Program-made: the position numbers and the translations under genes
DNA from: Tolypothrix sp. NIES-4075
GTDB taxonomy: Bacteria > Cyanobacteriota > Cyanobacteriia > Cyanobacteriales > Nostocaceae
Reading direction: 5' to 3'
DNA: 64,000 bases
NCBI RefSeq assembly: GCF_002218085.1
Contig: NZ_BDUC01000005.1
Span: 186,001-250,000, forward strand
Notes under the pieces: model-generated
The model's input: the letters and a program-made list of their open reading frames with translations, nothing else
Databases searched by the model: none
What the model was told of the DNA's origin: nothing
Part shown: positions 27,798 to 35,803 of the stretch, piece after piece
Layout: every line of letters starts with the position of its first letter
How positions within the stretch are numbered: position 1 is the first letter of the stretch

Positions 27798-27973
27798 CCT
27801 ATATACCTCCATTTACCGTTAGGATATATTTCTATGATATTTTCCTCACCCGCTAGGATAAATACGTTCCCCGTTCGTTCATCCATCCGAACGATATTGA
27901 TAGGTAAGTAAAGTTTAGTGAACCAGCAGCACAACACATAGCACTGTGTTTTTTGTTCTAGCGTAGGGATAAT
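27794..27973 (-). CDS. DUF6888 family protein
   Basis: 59 residues, too short for most gene finders. The reading ends WFTKLYLPINIVRMDERTG, then NVFILAGEENIIEIYPNGKW and RYIG, which is the DUF6888 core as I recall it. The frame is closed by TGA 25 codons before the core. No ATG or GTG is available, but an ATT at 27971-27973 follows GGAG by 6 bases, so either a rare ATT start is used or the original start has been lost. Its stop overlaps the DUF6887 ATG. The pair lies between the DUF5682 and MoxR genes. Confidence 0.65.
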   Translation of the reverse strand: MIPTLEQKTQCYVLCCWFTKLYLPINIVRMDERTGNVFILAGEENIIEIYPNGKWRYIG

Positions 27974-28148
27974 TTGGACTCCTCAATATCGCTACCTAGC
28001 ATGAGTATAACAGCTTCCAAAGCACGCAAAACTTGATAAAACATATAGTTTACGACGTGCGTAGACGCAGCTTGCGGTCGATAGTGCGATCGCGCTTATT
28101 TTACGAACCGCGTTGGCACATCAAGGCGGCTAGAAGTGAGACTTTCCT

Positions 28149-29294
28149 CTAAGATACCTCCCGACAAGCGCGATATAAATCCTTCCACCCATCCCTTTCT
28201 TTCACCACCGTTTCCAAATACTCGCGCCAAACTACTTTATCCTGCACTGGGTCTTTAATCACCGCTCCAATCAACCCAGAAGCAACATCTGCTGCTTGTA
28301 AATTTCCATCGCCAAAATGCGCCGATAACGCCATACCATTATTAACAACAGAAATTACTTCCGCTGTACTCAAAGTGCTACTAGGCGATTTAATCTTGGT
28401 TTTCCCATCTTCCGTAACACCGCTACGCAATTCCCGAAATATAGTAACGATGCGGCGAATTTCTTCTAATGCTGGGGGTTCGGCTGGCAATTCTAAAGCT
28501 TTTCCCAAACTTTCCACCCGCAACTGTACAATTTCCACTTCTTCATCTACAGTCTTTGGTAAAGGCAAAACTACCGTGTTAAAACGGCGTTTCAAAGCGC
28601 TGGAAAGCTCATTAACGCCCTTATCGCGGTCATTTGCAGTCGCAATTACACTAAAACCCTTCCGCGCTTGCACCTGGGAATTCAGTTCCGGTATCGGCAG
28701 TGTTTTCTCGGAAAGCACAGTAATTAATGTATCCTGCACATCAGCAGGAATGCGCGTCAACTCCTCCACACGGGCAATTTTGCCATCTTCCATCGCCCGC
28801 ATCAACGGACTTTGAACCAAAGCCGCCATCGAAGGACCATCAGCCAACAACTTCGCATAATTCCAACCGTAGCGAATCGCTTCCTCACTCGTCCCAGCCG
28901 TACCCTGAATTAACAGCGTCGAATCACCAGAAATCGCCGCCGCCAAATGTTCAGAAACCCAAGATTTCGCCGTTCCCGGTACACCAAGCAACAACAAAGC
29001 CCGATCCGTCGTCAAAGTAGCCGTCGCAACCTCAATTATCCGCCTGTCCCCAATATACTTCGGCGACACCTCAAACCCATTATCCAACCTTCCCCCCAAA
29101 ATATACATTACCACCCCCCAAGGCGACAACCTCCAATTCGGCGGACGTTGCTTATCATCCACCTTACCCAACTCCGCCAACTCAACAGCAAACAGTTCCT
29201 CCGCATGTTCCCTCAACAAACTCGTCCTTTCCTCTTCCCCCTTCTTCCTTGGTGTCCTTGGCGCCTTGGCGGTTCGATTCTCTTCACTCATCAC
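28149..29294 (-). CDS. MoxR-type AAA+ ATPase (YehL-like)
   Basis: 381 residues. Walker A is GVPGTAKSW (residues 104-112). The Walker B region is the MoxR-style KIARVEELTRIPADVQDTL. Sensor 1 lies in VIATANDRDKG and an arginine finger in LSSALKRRFN. The N-terminal 45 residues (KAPRTPRKKGEEE) are charged and repeat-derived in appearance. MoxR ATPases act as chaperones that remodel or load cofactors into target proteins together with VWA partners. The ATG overlaps the DUF5691 stop by 4 bp, so they are one operon. The VWA partner is probably the 17986-19128 gene. Confidence 0.93.
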   Translation of the reverse strand: MMSEENRTAKAPRTPRKKGEEERTSLLREHAEELFAVELAELGKVDDKQRPPNWRLSPWGVVMYILGGRLDNGFEVSPKYIGDRRIIEVATATLTTDRALLLLGVPGTAKSWVSEHLAAAISGDSTLLIQGTAGTSEEAIRYGWNYAKLLADGPSMAALVQSPLMRAMEDGKIARVEELTRIPADVQDTLITVLSEKTLPIPELNSQVQARKGFSVIATANDRDKGVNELSSALKRRFNTVVLPLPKTVDEEVEIVQLRVESLGKALELPAEPPALEEIRRIVTIFRELRSGVTEDGKTKIKSPSSTLSTAEVISVVNNGMALSAHFGDGNLQAADVASGLIGAVIKDPVQDKVVWREYLETVVKERDGWKDLYRACREVS

Positions 29295-30832
29295 TCACCT
29301 CTTAACTTTTGTATCATTTCAAACCTAAACAACAACCTAGCCAAAAACTCATTCACAAAATCTTGCCAAAACGAACCCTCCCCCACAACAGCCGACAACT
29401 CACCAGCAGCTTCCATTACATAAGGTTCCATATAAAGAGCGAAACTTTGAAAGAGCGATCGCATTCCCCCTTCCCACTGCTTATTAGCTTCAACGTATTT
29501 TTGTATACTTGATAGCACAAGCTGACTAACTTTTTCACTCCAAGGCATTTGATAATGCTTCAACAACGTATACGCTGGATGATTTACCGAAAGCAACTTA
29601 CCTTGATTCTCCAACAATATCTGCAAAATCAAAGCATCCGCCTTATCCTGCCCTAAAAGCTTCAACAAGCCAACAACTAACTCCTCACCATTGCCCAAAT
29701 AACTGTGATAAAACTTACTTGCATTTGGTAGTAAAACCTCTGCCCACGCTGAATCTTGACTTTTCAAAGCTGCTGTTGCCCAAGCTTCCAACAACATCTT
29801 TTCCCACTCGCTACCATCCACAACTTGCAATAATTCCTGCGGCGTTTTGCCCCAATTGTTACACCAAAAACTAGGCGGTACGCAACAAAGCATTTGCAAC
29901 AATAAACTAGCTTTCTCCCCCAATGCGGAACTGTAGCGAGATTGATCGATCCCGTCGCGGATAGTTTGGCGATCGCCCTTGGCGGCGGCTTCCGCATCGC
30001 AAAGCAATGGCAAAGTTACTTGTACACAGTTATGCTTAAATATAATCAAAGGGCGAACTCGCTCTATCATCCGCTGACACAATCTCGATTTCGGCAGCAA
30101 TGAAAGCAACTTAGCCGCAACATCTCGCACCTGCTTGCGTTTATCATCTAGTGCAGCTTCTAAAAACGGCTCATCGTTCATACTCAAATTGATTTCTAAA
30201 GCTGCTAATAAACTCGCTCTCTCTTCGCCACTTTCTTTTTTCCAAGCTTTTTGCAGTTGTTCTCGTGCAATATGTGCATCTTGTTCGCGCAGTCTTTGCA
30301 GCAATAGTCGCCTTGCTTCTTTGTTACCAGTTTGCCAAGCTTTACTAGTAATTTCACTGTTGACATAATTCCAGTCTGGGTTGTGCTTTGCTAACCAATA
30401 TCCCCGCTTGCCCAAAACTGGTAAAATCAAAGCTCGTAAATTACTTTGCTTTTGCCCTAACGTCAGCAGTTGAGGCAAGTATTCTGAAGGAACTCTTCTT
30501 TTAGCGGCGGCTGCCACTGTTAACCATTCTGGCAGAAGTTGGGCATTCTTACTTAATATCAAAGCTAGATGTTGCCGAGAAAGAAGACTGCAATCAAGTA
30601 ATTGTTCTGATTCACTTCTGTTTTGTTTTGGTGGCTTATCGAAAGATATTTTACCAGCGCGTTGATAAAGAGCAAAAGCACCAGCTGCACTTAATAGACT
30701 TCCTTCTTTGTCGCTGCTATCCAAACAACTCAAAATTTCACTTAACTTATTATCAGGTGGTATCGCTTTTAACGCTTGCCGTTCAGTACCGATTAATGCT
30801 GTTTTTATAATCTCTTGCCATAAGTGCTTCAT
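29291..30832 (-). CDS. DUF5691 family protein
   Basis: 513 residues from MKHLWQEIIKTALIGTERQ, which is the DUF5691 N-terminal signature. The start at 30832 is chosen because the frame upstream overlaps the SWIM gene and because the ATG is 5 bp past the SWIM stop. The body is helical with HEAT-like repeats (RRLLLQRLREQDAHIA, PFLEAALDDKRKQVRDVAAKLL). A DAEAAAKGD segment near residue 320 is encoded by a dispersed repeat. DUF5691 is found next to MoxR and SWIM genes; its function is unknown. It overlaps the MoxR start by 4 bp. Confidence 0.88.
   Translation of the reverse strand: MKHLWQEIIKTALIGTERQALKAIPPDNKLSEILSCLDSSDKEGSLLSAAGAFALYQRAGKISFDKPPKQNRSESEQLLDCSLLSRQHLALILSKNAQLLPEWLTVAAAAKRRVPSEYLPQLLTLGQKQSNLRALILPVLGKRGYWLAKHNPDWNYVNSEITSKAWQTGNKEARRLLLQRLREQDAHIAREQLQKAWKKESGEERASLLAALEINLSMNDEPFLEAALDDKRKQVRDVAAKLLSLLPKSRLCQRMIERVRPLIIFKHNCVQVTLPLLCDAEAAAKGDRQTIRDGIDQSRYSSALGEKASLLLQMLCCVPPSFWCNNWGKTPQELLQVVDGSEWEKMLLEAWATAALKSQDSAWAEVLLPNASKFYHSYLGNGEELVVGLLKLLGQDKADALILQILLENQGKLLSVNHPAYTLLKHYQMPWSEKVSQLVLSSIQKYVEANKQWEGGMRSLFQSFALYMEPYVMEAAGELSAVVGEGSFWQDFVNEFLARLLFRFEMIQKLRGE
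29968..30006. repeat. GGCGGCTTCCGCATCGCAAA repeat inside the DUF5691 gene
   Basis: GGCGATCGCC followed by CTTGGCGGCGGCTTCCGCAT and CGCAAAG. The GGCGGCTTCCGCATCGCAAA string is shared exactly with the intergenic copy at about 8975-8996. It is in frame and encodes the CDAEAAAKGDRQ segment. Confidence 0.7.
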
Positions 30833-30837
30833 AATTT

Positions 30838-32145
30838 TTAAAGTGTGACAAACACATTTTCTGCATATACACTCAGAGGCAAGAAGCGATCGCCATTCCA
30901 TTCCCCAAAGATTCCAACCGCATGTCCACCGCTGAGTGCCAATAATTGCCATGTTTGTTGATAACTAATTCCAATTGTTGATAGCATATATCCATCGGCA
31001 TCACGCACACCGCGAAAGCTACCATCATCATTAAACACAGGAATTACAGCTTGTAACGCTACAGGAAACTGCTCGATCCAAGGATTGCGTGCCAAGGCTT
31101 TGGCGTAAGCTTGCATCATGTTAGGAATGCTACTATATCCCGGCATTTTGTCCACGGGATCTGCTGCGTCATGATGAATTTTAACTAGCGATCGCAACGG
31201 ATAAGCACTCTCGAAAAATACTAACTCTGCATCTATACTGCTTCCTGGAATCAAGCTAGTATCTAATGGTTGACTGCCATAAGCAAAGTTAAGAATTAAT
31301 GCAGCTTGTTGACTTTGTTCGCCCCATAACCAATTAAACTGCGATCGCAGTTTGTCTTCTTCGGTGATACGTTGACCTAAAATTAACCAGCGATCGCGCA
31401 TACCGACTTTTGTTAATAATTCTTCTTGATTTTGCGTCCAGCCAATTTGGGTACGGATGTCTGCTTGCATTTCGGCTGGGAAAGTTTCCAAACGTTTAAA
31501 ACCGGAAATCAACAAATAAACACGTCCCAACTGTGTCAACAGCCTTTCTTCCCAGCCGATACCAGAATGTGGTATACTCCCTATCTCACGCAGCATACGA
31601 GCAACCCCCGGCGCTTGAGCATCAACAAGCCGCGCTGCTGCGGTATCCCAAAAGCTGTAAGCTTGTCCTTGGGCTACAGCTAACCCCTGACGTACCAAAT
31701 CGCGCAACCAAAGTTCTAAATCCTGCATTCCCGCAGTTACTTTGTTGTAGCGCATCTCGGCACGCTTTGCTTGAGCGGCTGTATCAACTACTTTCTTTGT
31801 GGATTCAGTTTTTTTATCTGATTGATGTTTTGGTGTATTAAGGCTCGTCTTTTGTGGGGTTTCGGTAAAAGCGTCTTTTTGATCGGCAAAAAGCAATAAC
31901 AAACCGATTGCGTGTTTACACGGTTGTTTGTGACTGGGACAGGTACATTTAAAAGCAAGTTCTGTAATATCAATCTGTGTTAGGTAAGGATTACTACCGC
32001 TACCTTGACACTCACCCCAAATAGTTTGCTGGTTGTAACCCAACGACAACCATAAAGAGCGCACCGCTAAAGCTTGAGCATTTTTAGCGGAACTGGTATC
32101 CGGTGCTAGCGCTAGAATTTGTTTGTGAGTCCAGATTGGAGACAT
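30838..32145 (-). CDS. SWIM zinc finger family protein (YehQ-like)
   Basis: 435 residues. The SWIM motif CxCx(n)CxH is in FKCTCPSHKQPCKHAIGLLL (about residues 65-84). A Gln/Lys-rich linker (about 90-125) with LNTPKHQSDKKTE follows, then a long domain with LELWLRDLVRQGLA and WEERLLTQLGRVYLL, as in the SWIM proteins of MoxR-VWA loci. SWIM domains bind DNA or protein. It is the first gene of the SWIM-DUF5691-MoxR operon, followed after 5 bp by DUF5691. Confidence 0.92.
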   Translation of the reverse strand: MSPIWTHKQILALAPDTSSAKNAQALAVRSLWLSLGYNQQTIWGECQGSGSNPYLTQIDITELAFKCTCPSHKQPCKHAIGLLLLFADQKDAFTETPQKTSLNTPKHQSDKKTESTKKVVDTAAQAKRAEMRYNKVTAGMQDLELWLRDLVRQGLAVAQGQAYSFWDTAAARLVDAQAPGVARMLREIGSIPHSGIGWEERLLTQLGRVYLLISGFKRLETFPAEMQADIRTQIGWTQNQEELLTKVGMRDRWLILGQRITEEDKLRSQFNWLWGEQSQQAALILNFAYGSQPLDTSLIPGSSIDAELVFFESAYPLRSLVKIHHDAADPVDKMPGYSSIPNMMQAYAKALARNPWIEQFPVALQAVIPVFNDDGSFRGVRDADGYMLSTIGISYQQTWQLLALSGGHAVGIFGEWNGDRFLPLSVYAENVFVTL

Positions 32146-32244
32146 GAGTATTCTTGCTGAGTGCGCTGTGATAACTGCGTTTTCAAAGTTTTATGTCAAC
32201 TTTTTCGCGTCAAGTCAAGCATTCAAAAGTCTAAAGTCTATTGA

Positions 32245-32277
32245 CCATTCCCCATTCCCCATTCCCCATTCCCCATT
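32245..32277. repeat. STRR heptamer CCATTCC
   Basis: Four perfect CCATTCC units plus a partial fifth, 33 bp. The array ends exactly in the stop codon of the DUF6464 gene (TAA on the minus strand at 32276-32278) and so abuts its coding end. Confidence 0.92.
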
Positions 32278-32596
32278 AAATCTTCTTTTCGTTATCGGTG
32301 GTGAATTCCCTTGGTTCATAATAACGGCAACCTTCACAAGGTCCTGATGGATTGACAGCACAGCGTACATAGCCAGATTTAGCATTATATCGGCAGCTGA
32401 TGTCACCGATGAGATAGCCGACTCCTTCGAGATAATAGCGATCGCTTAAATTAAGTCGAGATTGCCCTAGTTGCGTTCTGGGACTCATAGCAGCTTGTCT
32501 CATTTGCCTTTCTCTTTGCATATGACTTTTACGGATCATCCACAATGAGAACAGTGGTGGTAAGAAACCAACGGCAATAATCAAGAAAATGTTCAC
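32276..32596 (-). CDS. DUF6464 family protein
   Basis: 106 residues. There is one N-terminal membrane segment (residues 3-20, IFLIIAVGFLPPLFSLWMI), then a cytoplasmic RQMRQAA helix and the conserved C-terminal domain YYLEGVGYLIGDISCRYNAK and YVRCAVNPSGPCEGCRYYE. Its four Cys residues may bind a metal or Fe-S centre, but that is inference. The family is cyanobacterial and uncharacterised. It is the gene upstream of SWIM on the same strand, 130 bp away with an STRR in between. Confidence 0.85.
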   Translation of the reverse strand: MNIFLIIAVGFLPPLFSLWMIRKSHMQRERQMRQAAMSPRTQLGQSRLNLSDRYYLEGVGYLIGDISCRYNAKSGYVRCAVNPSGPCEGCRYYEPREFTTDNEKKI

Positions 32597-32667
32597 CTTA
32601 TCTTTACTTGTTTTTAGGTTATATTTTCAAATCGTAAAACACTTGCAACAATCCAGAGTCGTAGGTT

Positions 32668-32874
32668 TTAACATCTTTCAACGAAGAGTGTTGTTTCCTG
32701 AGCGATCGCGCATTGTAGCAGCAGGGGAATACCATCTCCTAAAATAATTGGGTGAATTGAGAGAATCAATTCATCGAGTAAATCGTGTTTTAGCAAATAA
32801 TGAATTATCTGCGCTCCCCCAACGCTCCCAGATATCACCACCGCTTGATTGACGCAACCTGTTGATGAAGCTTT
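32668..32874 (-). pseudogene. C-terminal fragment of a dihydrofolate-reductase-family (RibD C-domain) protein
   Basis: The minus strand reads AVVISGSVGGAQIIHYLLKH, then DLLDELILSIHPIILGDGIP and LLLQCAIAQETTLFVERC to a TAA. The GSVGGA and HPIILGDGIPLL blocks are the core C-terminal motifs of RibD-C/DHFR-like reductases. The frame is closed by a TGA at 32875, so about two thirds of the gene are missing and no start remains. The surrounding 32597-33022 holds no other gene. Confidence 0.7.
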
Positions 32875-33022
32875 TCAAATCACCACTTTGTCAAGTCATA
32901 AGGTGCGGTTAACGCAAGTGTAACGTACCATATTTTTGGTTGCAGTCCGTGACGCTCAAACAAAGGCAAAAATCTTTAACTTTATTTATAAAAATTATTT
33001 TAATTCAATATTCAGTCATTAT

Positions 33023-33583
33023 TTAATAATTTTTCCGCCATCTTTCCAGCTTATCGATAGAAATTGATTTAGTTACAACATTAACATCATTTCCTCGCCA
33101 ATCAATTTCTGAATCTGTTGTAAAAACACCGCACTTTAATTGTTCTAATTCAATATTCCAATATTGACTAAATCTCTTTTTTAAAGTGATAACTTGTTCA
33201 AATACTTTATTTCTGTGTTTATTTCTTCTTTTTCTTTCGGTTGCACCTGTTGCTTCTGTATCAATAAACTTAGTTTCGATAATAAATAAATTACCAGTAT
33301 ATGTTAAATAAACAAAATCACACTTGCCTAAATCTGTATAATCAGAAATTGGGGACTTTTCAAATAAAAGTAGTTCTGAACATAAAGGAAATAAGTCTTT
33401 GATATTCAAAAATAAATAAGCTTGTAATAGAAGTTCTTTGTCATAAGGAAAGACAACAACTCCCTGAAAAAATTTTTTAATATCTTCCTGAGTTTGAGGC
33501 TGAATTTGTTTACAATAATAAACAAATTTATTTAGCTCATTTGCGGTCATCAAGTTTTTTTTGCTCCTTCCCCTGGTTGCCAC
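33023..33583 (-). CDS. PD-(D/E)XK nuclease-like protein of unknown family
   Basis: 186 residues, AT-rich. Residues 86-106 carry a PD-(D/E)XK-like active site: Asp89 in KCDFVYLTYTGNLF and Glu103-x-Lys105 in IIETKF, with Glu70 as a possible fourth residue. A basic helix ERKRRNKHRNKVFEQVITLK (about 115-134) follows. The fold pattern suits a nuclease acting on nucleic acid, but no named family is recognised. There is no methyltransferase or partner gene next to it. An internal Met12 (MTANELNKF) is an alternative start. Confidence 0.7.
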   Translation of the reverse strand: MATRGRSKKNLMTANELNKFVYYCKQIQPQTQEDIKKFFQGVVVFPYDKELLLQAYLFLNIKDLFPLCSELLLFEKSPISDYTDLGKCDFVYLTYTGNLFIIETKFIDTEATGATERKRRNKHRNKVFEQVITLKKRFSQYWNIELEQLKCGVFTTDSEIDWRGNDVNVVTKSISIDKLERWRKNY

Positions 33584-33796
33584 TATATAGCCACGGCATT
33601 AAAAAATACCATTTTCTCAAGGGAATTATCATCAGCAGAAGTAACTAAAAAAACGATTTACTACTGAATAATCTACGGAAAATTACTGATGACGGAGCAA
33701 TGAAAGGGGAGTGGGGAGATGGGGAGATGGGGGGACAAGGAGGAATTCCCCATTACCAATTCCCCATTACCCATTACCAATTCAGCACTTCTGCAC

Positions 33797-35149
33797 TCAA
33801 GTACCAGTAAGTTGTTTTACCTCAGTTGGAAATCCGGCGTTGTTGAGAGCCTGAAAAGCGCTTATCGAATCTTGTACCCAAAAATTTCTGCCAAGAAGGA
33901 CAGCTTGACGGGAATTTACAGCTTGTATAATACCTATCACTGGCACTTTTGCTTTTTCTTTATCGCCTGAGTGTTCTTTCAAAATTGTTCTCAAGCGATG
34001 CCGTTCTTCCACAGTGGCTGCTTGTTGAGGAGTTAGTTCCACCATCACCAGTTGTACTGTTTCTACTTGTTCAGCATCTTCCACAATAAATTGAGGTTTA
34101 TCGTCTTTTCGCTCTATTTTACCCCAAATAATCAATCGGGTATCAACTTGAAGTAGTGAACCAATATGTTCATAATATTTGGGAAAGACTACCGCTTCGG
34201 ATTGTGCAGTTAAATCTTCTATTTGCAAAATCGCCATCGGATCGCCTTTTTTTGTCATTACCTTTTTGACACCATTTAGCATGACAACCGCACAAAGCAT
34301 GATTCCTTCTTTTTGTTCGCCAAATTGCGTCAGGTTAATAGGAGCCAGGTATCGCGCTGTTTGCTGTATAGATTTCAGCGGATGGTCAGATACATAAAAA
34401 CCTAAAAGTTCTTTTTCTTTGCGTAACTTTTCCGGTTGAGGTAAATCAGGAACAGGATTTGCTTTCGGCGCATCAAAAGCTTTGCGTGCTTTATTATTAG
34501 CTGTATTATTGTTAGAAATTCCATCTAAGAAATCAAATAGATTTCCTTGACCGCTAGCTCTATCTCTGGCGCGAGATTGTGCCCAATCATATACTAATTC
34601 CAGGTCTTTGATTAACTGATGGCGATTAGATTCGATTTTATCAAAAGCTCCGCAATAAATTAGCGACTCTAAAGCGCGACGATTAACAGCACGCAAATCC
34701 ACGCGATCGCAAAAATCAGCCAGAGATTGAAACGATCCTCCTTCGTTCCTCGCTTCTAATATACAGGCGATCGCATTCTGTCCCACATTACGCACCGCAC
34801 TAAATCCAAACAAAATCTTTTTTCCAAGCGGCGTAAAATCCACTTGACTAACGTTAATATCTGGTGGTTCTATATCAATATCCAAACTCGTACAGCTAGC
34901 AATATACTTCTGCACCTTATCTGTGTCACCACTGTTAGCCGTTAACAGTGCCGCCATATACTCTAATTTATAATTAGCTTTTAAATATGCAGTTTGATAA
35001 GTTACATAAGCATATGCCGTAGAGTGAGATTTATTAAAGCAATTAGAAGCGATTAATCCATCTTTAATTACAAAATTATGGTCGGAACTCACGCCTATGT
35101 CATAGACATTTTGTGTTCCTAGAGATTTCCGTGTAATAATTTTAACCAT
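33797..35149 (-). CDS. dnaE: DNA polymerase III alpha subunit, C-terminal half, with split DnaE intein (C-part)
   Basis: 450 residues. The first 36 (MVKIITRKSLGTQNVYDIG to IASN) are a DnaE split-intein C-fragment like that of Nostoc: DHNF block, terminal Asn36, with Cys37 as the first extein residue (CFNKSHSTAYAYVTYQTAYL). The rest is the C-terminal part of DnaE: LEYMAALLTANSGDTDKVQK, helix-hairpin-helix region, and OB-fold (LLGFYVSDHPL, IIWGKIERKDDKPQFIVED). The product must be joined by protein trans-splicing to the N-half (DnaE-N plus intein-N), which is encoded elsewhere. No Shine-Dalgarno is evident. The whole arrangement is diagnostic of Nostocales-type cyanobacteria. Confidence 0.97.
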   Translation of the reverse strand: MVKIITRKSLGTQNVYDIGVSSDHNFVIKDGLIASNCFNKSHSTAYAYVTYQTAYLKANYKLEYMAALLTANSGDTDKVQKYIASCTSLDIDIEPPDINVSQVDFTPLGKKILFGFSAVRNVGQNAIACILEARNEGGSFQSLADFCDRVDLRAVNRRALESLIYCGAFDKIESNRHQLIKDLELVYDWAQSRARDRASGQGNLFDFLDGISNNNTANNKARKAFDAPKANPVPDLPQPEKLRKEKELLGFYVSDHPLKSIQQTARYLAPINLTQFGEQKEGIMLCAVVMLNGVKKVMTKKGDPMAILQIEDLTAQSEAVVFPKYYEHIGSLLQVDTRLIIWGKIERKDDKPQFIVEDAEQVETVQLVMVELTPQQAATVEERHRLRTILKEHSGDKEKAKVPVIGIIQAVNSRQAVLLGRNFWVQDSISAFQALNNAGFPTEVKQLTGT

Positions 35150-35246
35150 ATGACTGAGGATTGGGCGCGAAGAGTTAAATTAATTTATAGATATAAATAA
35201 TAGAGTAACCAGTGCCAGCCCCCACTAATTACTCAAACTTTTTACG

Positions 35247-35271
35247 CCTCCGTCACCGGGGGTTATTTTTT
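35247..35271 (+). terminator. orphan hairpin with T-run, plus strand
   Basis: CCTCCG-TCAC-CGGGGG followed by TTATTTTTTG. No plus-strand gene precedes it between 33.6 and 35.2 kb, and dnaE-C starts at 35149 on the other strand. It could end a small RNA starting within 35170-35220, where TATAAATAATAG is a possible -10 region. Confidence 0.45.
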
Positions 35272-35370
35272 GGGAACCTATTGCCACTTAACATAAGCAC
35301 TTCTTATTACCTGTATCCACTATTATTTGTCAACCTGTCTTGACGATTTGTAACAAAATTGTTATATTTC

Positions 35371-35388
35371 TTTACATAAAGTAACAAA
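35371..35388 (+). promoter_or_regulatory. possible RpaB (HLR1-type) box upstream of the light-harvesting-like gene
   Basis: TTTACATAAAGTAACAAA resembles the HLR1 direct repeat (two TTACA-type pentamers 10 bp apart from start to start), one pentamer being TAACA. It lies 15 bp upstream of the ATG at 35403, within a TA-rich region (TTTGTAACAAAATTGTTAT just before). HLR1 boxes are bound by RpaB at high-light genes. The match is by eye and imperfect. Confidence 0.35.
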
Positions 35389-35402
35389 CTTCAGAAAAAA
35401 CT

Positions 35403-35573
35403 ATGTATACAACAGTTAACGAAGACGGCGTTTTAAACAACTACGCAACCGAACCCCAGATGTACTATGCAGAGTACCCGGCAATTTGGGAACAACGCAA
35501 ATACGTTATACAGAGTGTTTTCGCCACAATGATAGTCACTACTCTAGTTTTGGTTGGCTTGAGTGTTAGCTAA
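35403..35573 (+). CDS. ssl1498 family light-harvesting-like protein
   Basis: 56 residues, starting MYTTVNEDGVLNNYATEPQM with WEQRKYVIQ and one C-terminal membrane helix (SVFATMIVTTLVLVGLSVS). The LNNYATEPxxY N-terminus is the family mark of the small thylakoid proteins related to high-light-inducible proteins. It should sit in the thylakoid membrane near photosystems. The gene has its own terminator and a possible HLR1 box, so it is a monocistronic light-responsive unit. It lies between divergent dnaE-C and gatA. Confidence 0.85.
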   Translation: MYTTVNEDGVLNNYATEPQMYYAEYPAIWEQRKYVIQSVFATMIVTTLVLVGLSVS

Positions 35574-35627
35574 GGTTTTTTGATTTTGGTATCGGTATCT
35601 AATTAACATTTGGACTTCTCCCAATCA

Positions 35628-35654
35628 CCTCGGTTGCTTTCGCCGGGGTTTTTT
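35628..35654 (+). terminator. rho-independent terminator after the light-harvesting-like gene
   Basis: CCTCGG / CCGGGG stem (one G-T pair) around GTTGCTTTCG-type loop sequence, followed by TTTTTT, 55 bp past the stop. Confidence 0.8.
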
Positions 35655-35803
35655 ATTGTTGTAAGGTGCGTAAGCTTGCCTTTGGGTCGTCCCCGTTTTG
35701 GTTCTACTTCGGGTTCAGGTCTAAACTCCAGGAAAATAAACTATGGGCACAAATTATCAAATTGTACTAAAATCTAAGATTTGAGTCACAAAGGAAGCAA
35801 TGC

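Noticed and set aside
28727..29423. overlapping plus-strand frames opposite the MoxR and DUF5691 genes
   Set aside because: His/Pro/Ser/Thr-rich shadows of the minus-strand genes, without ribosome sites or motifs.
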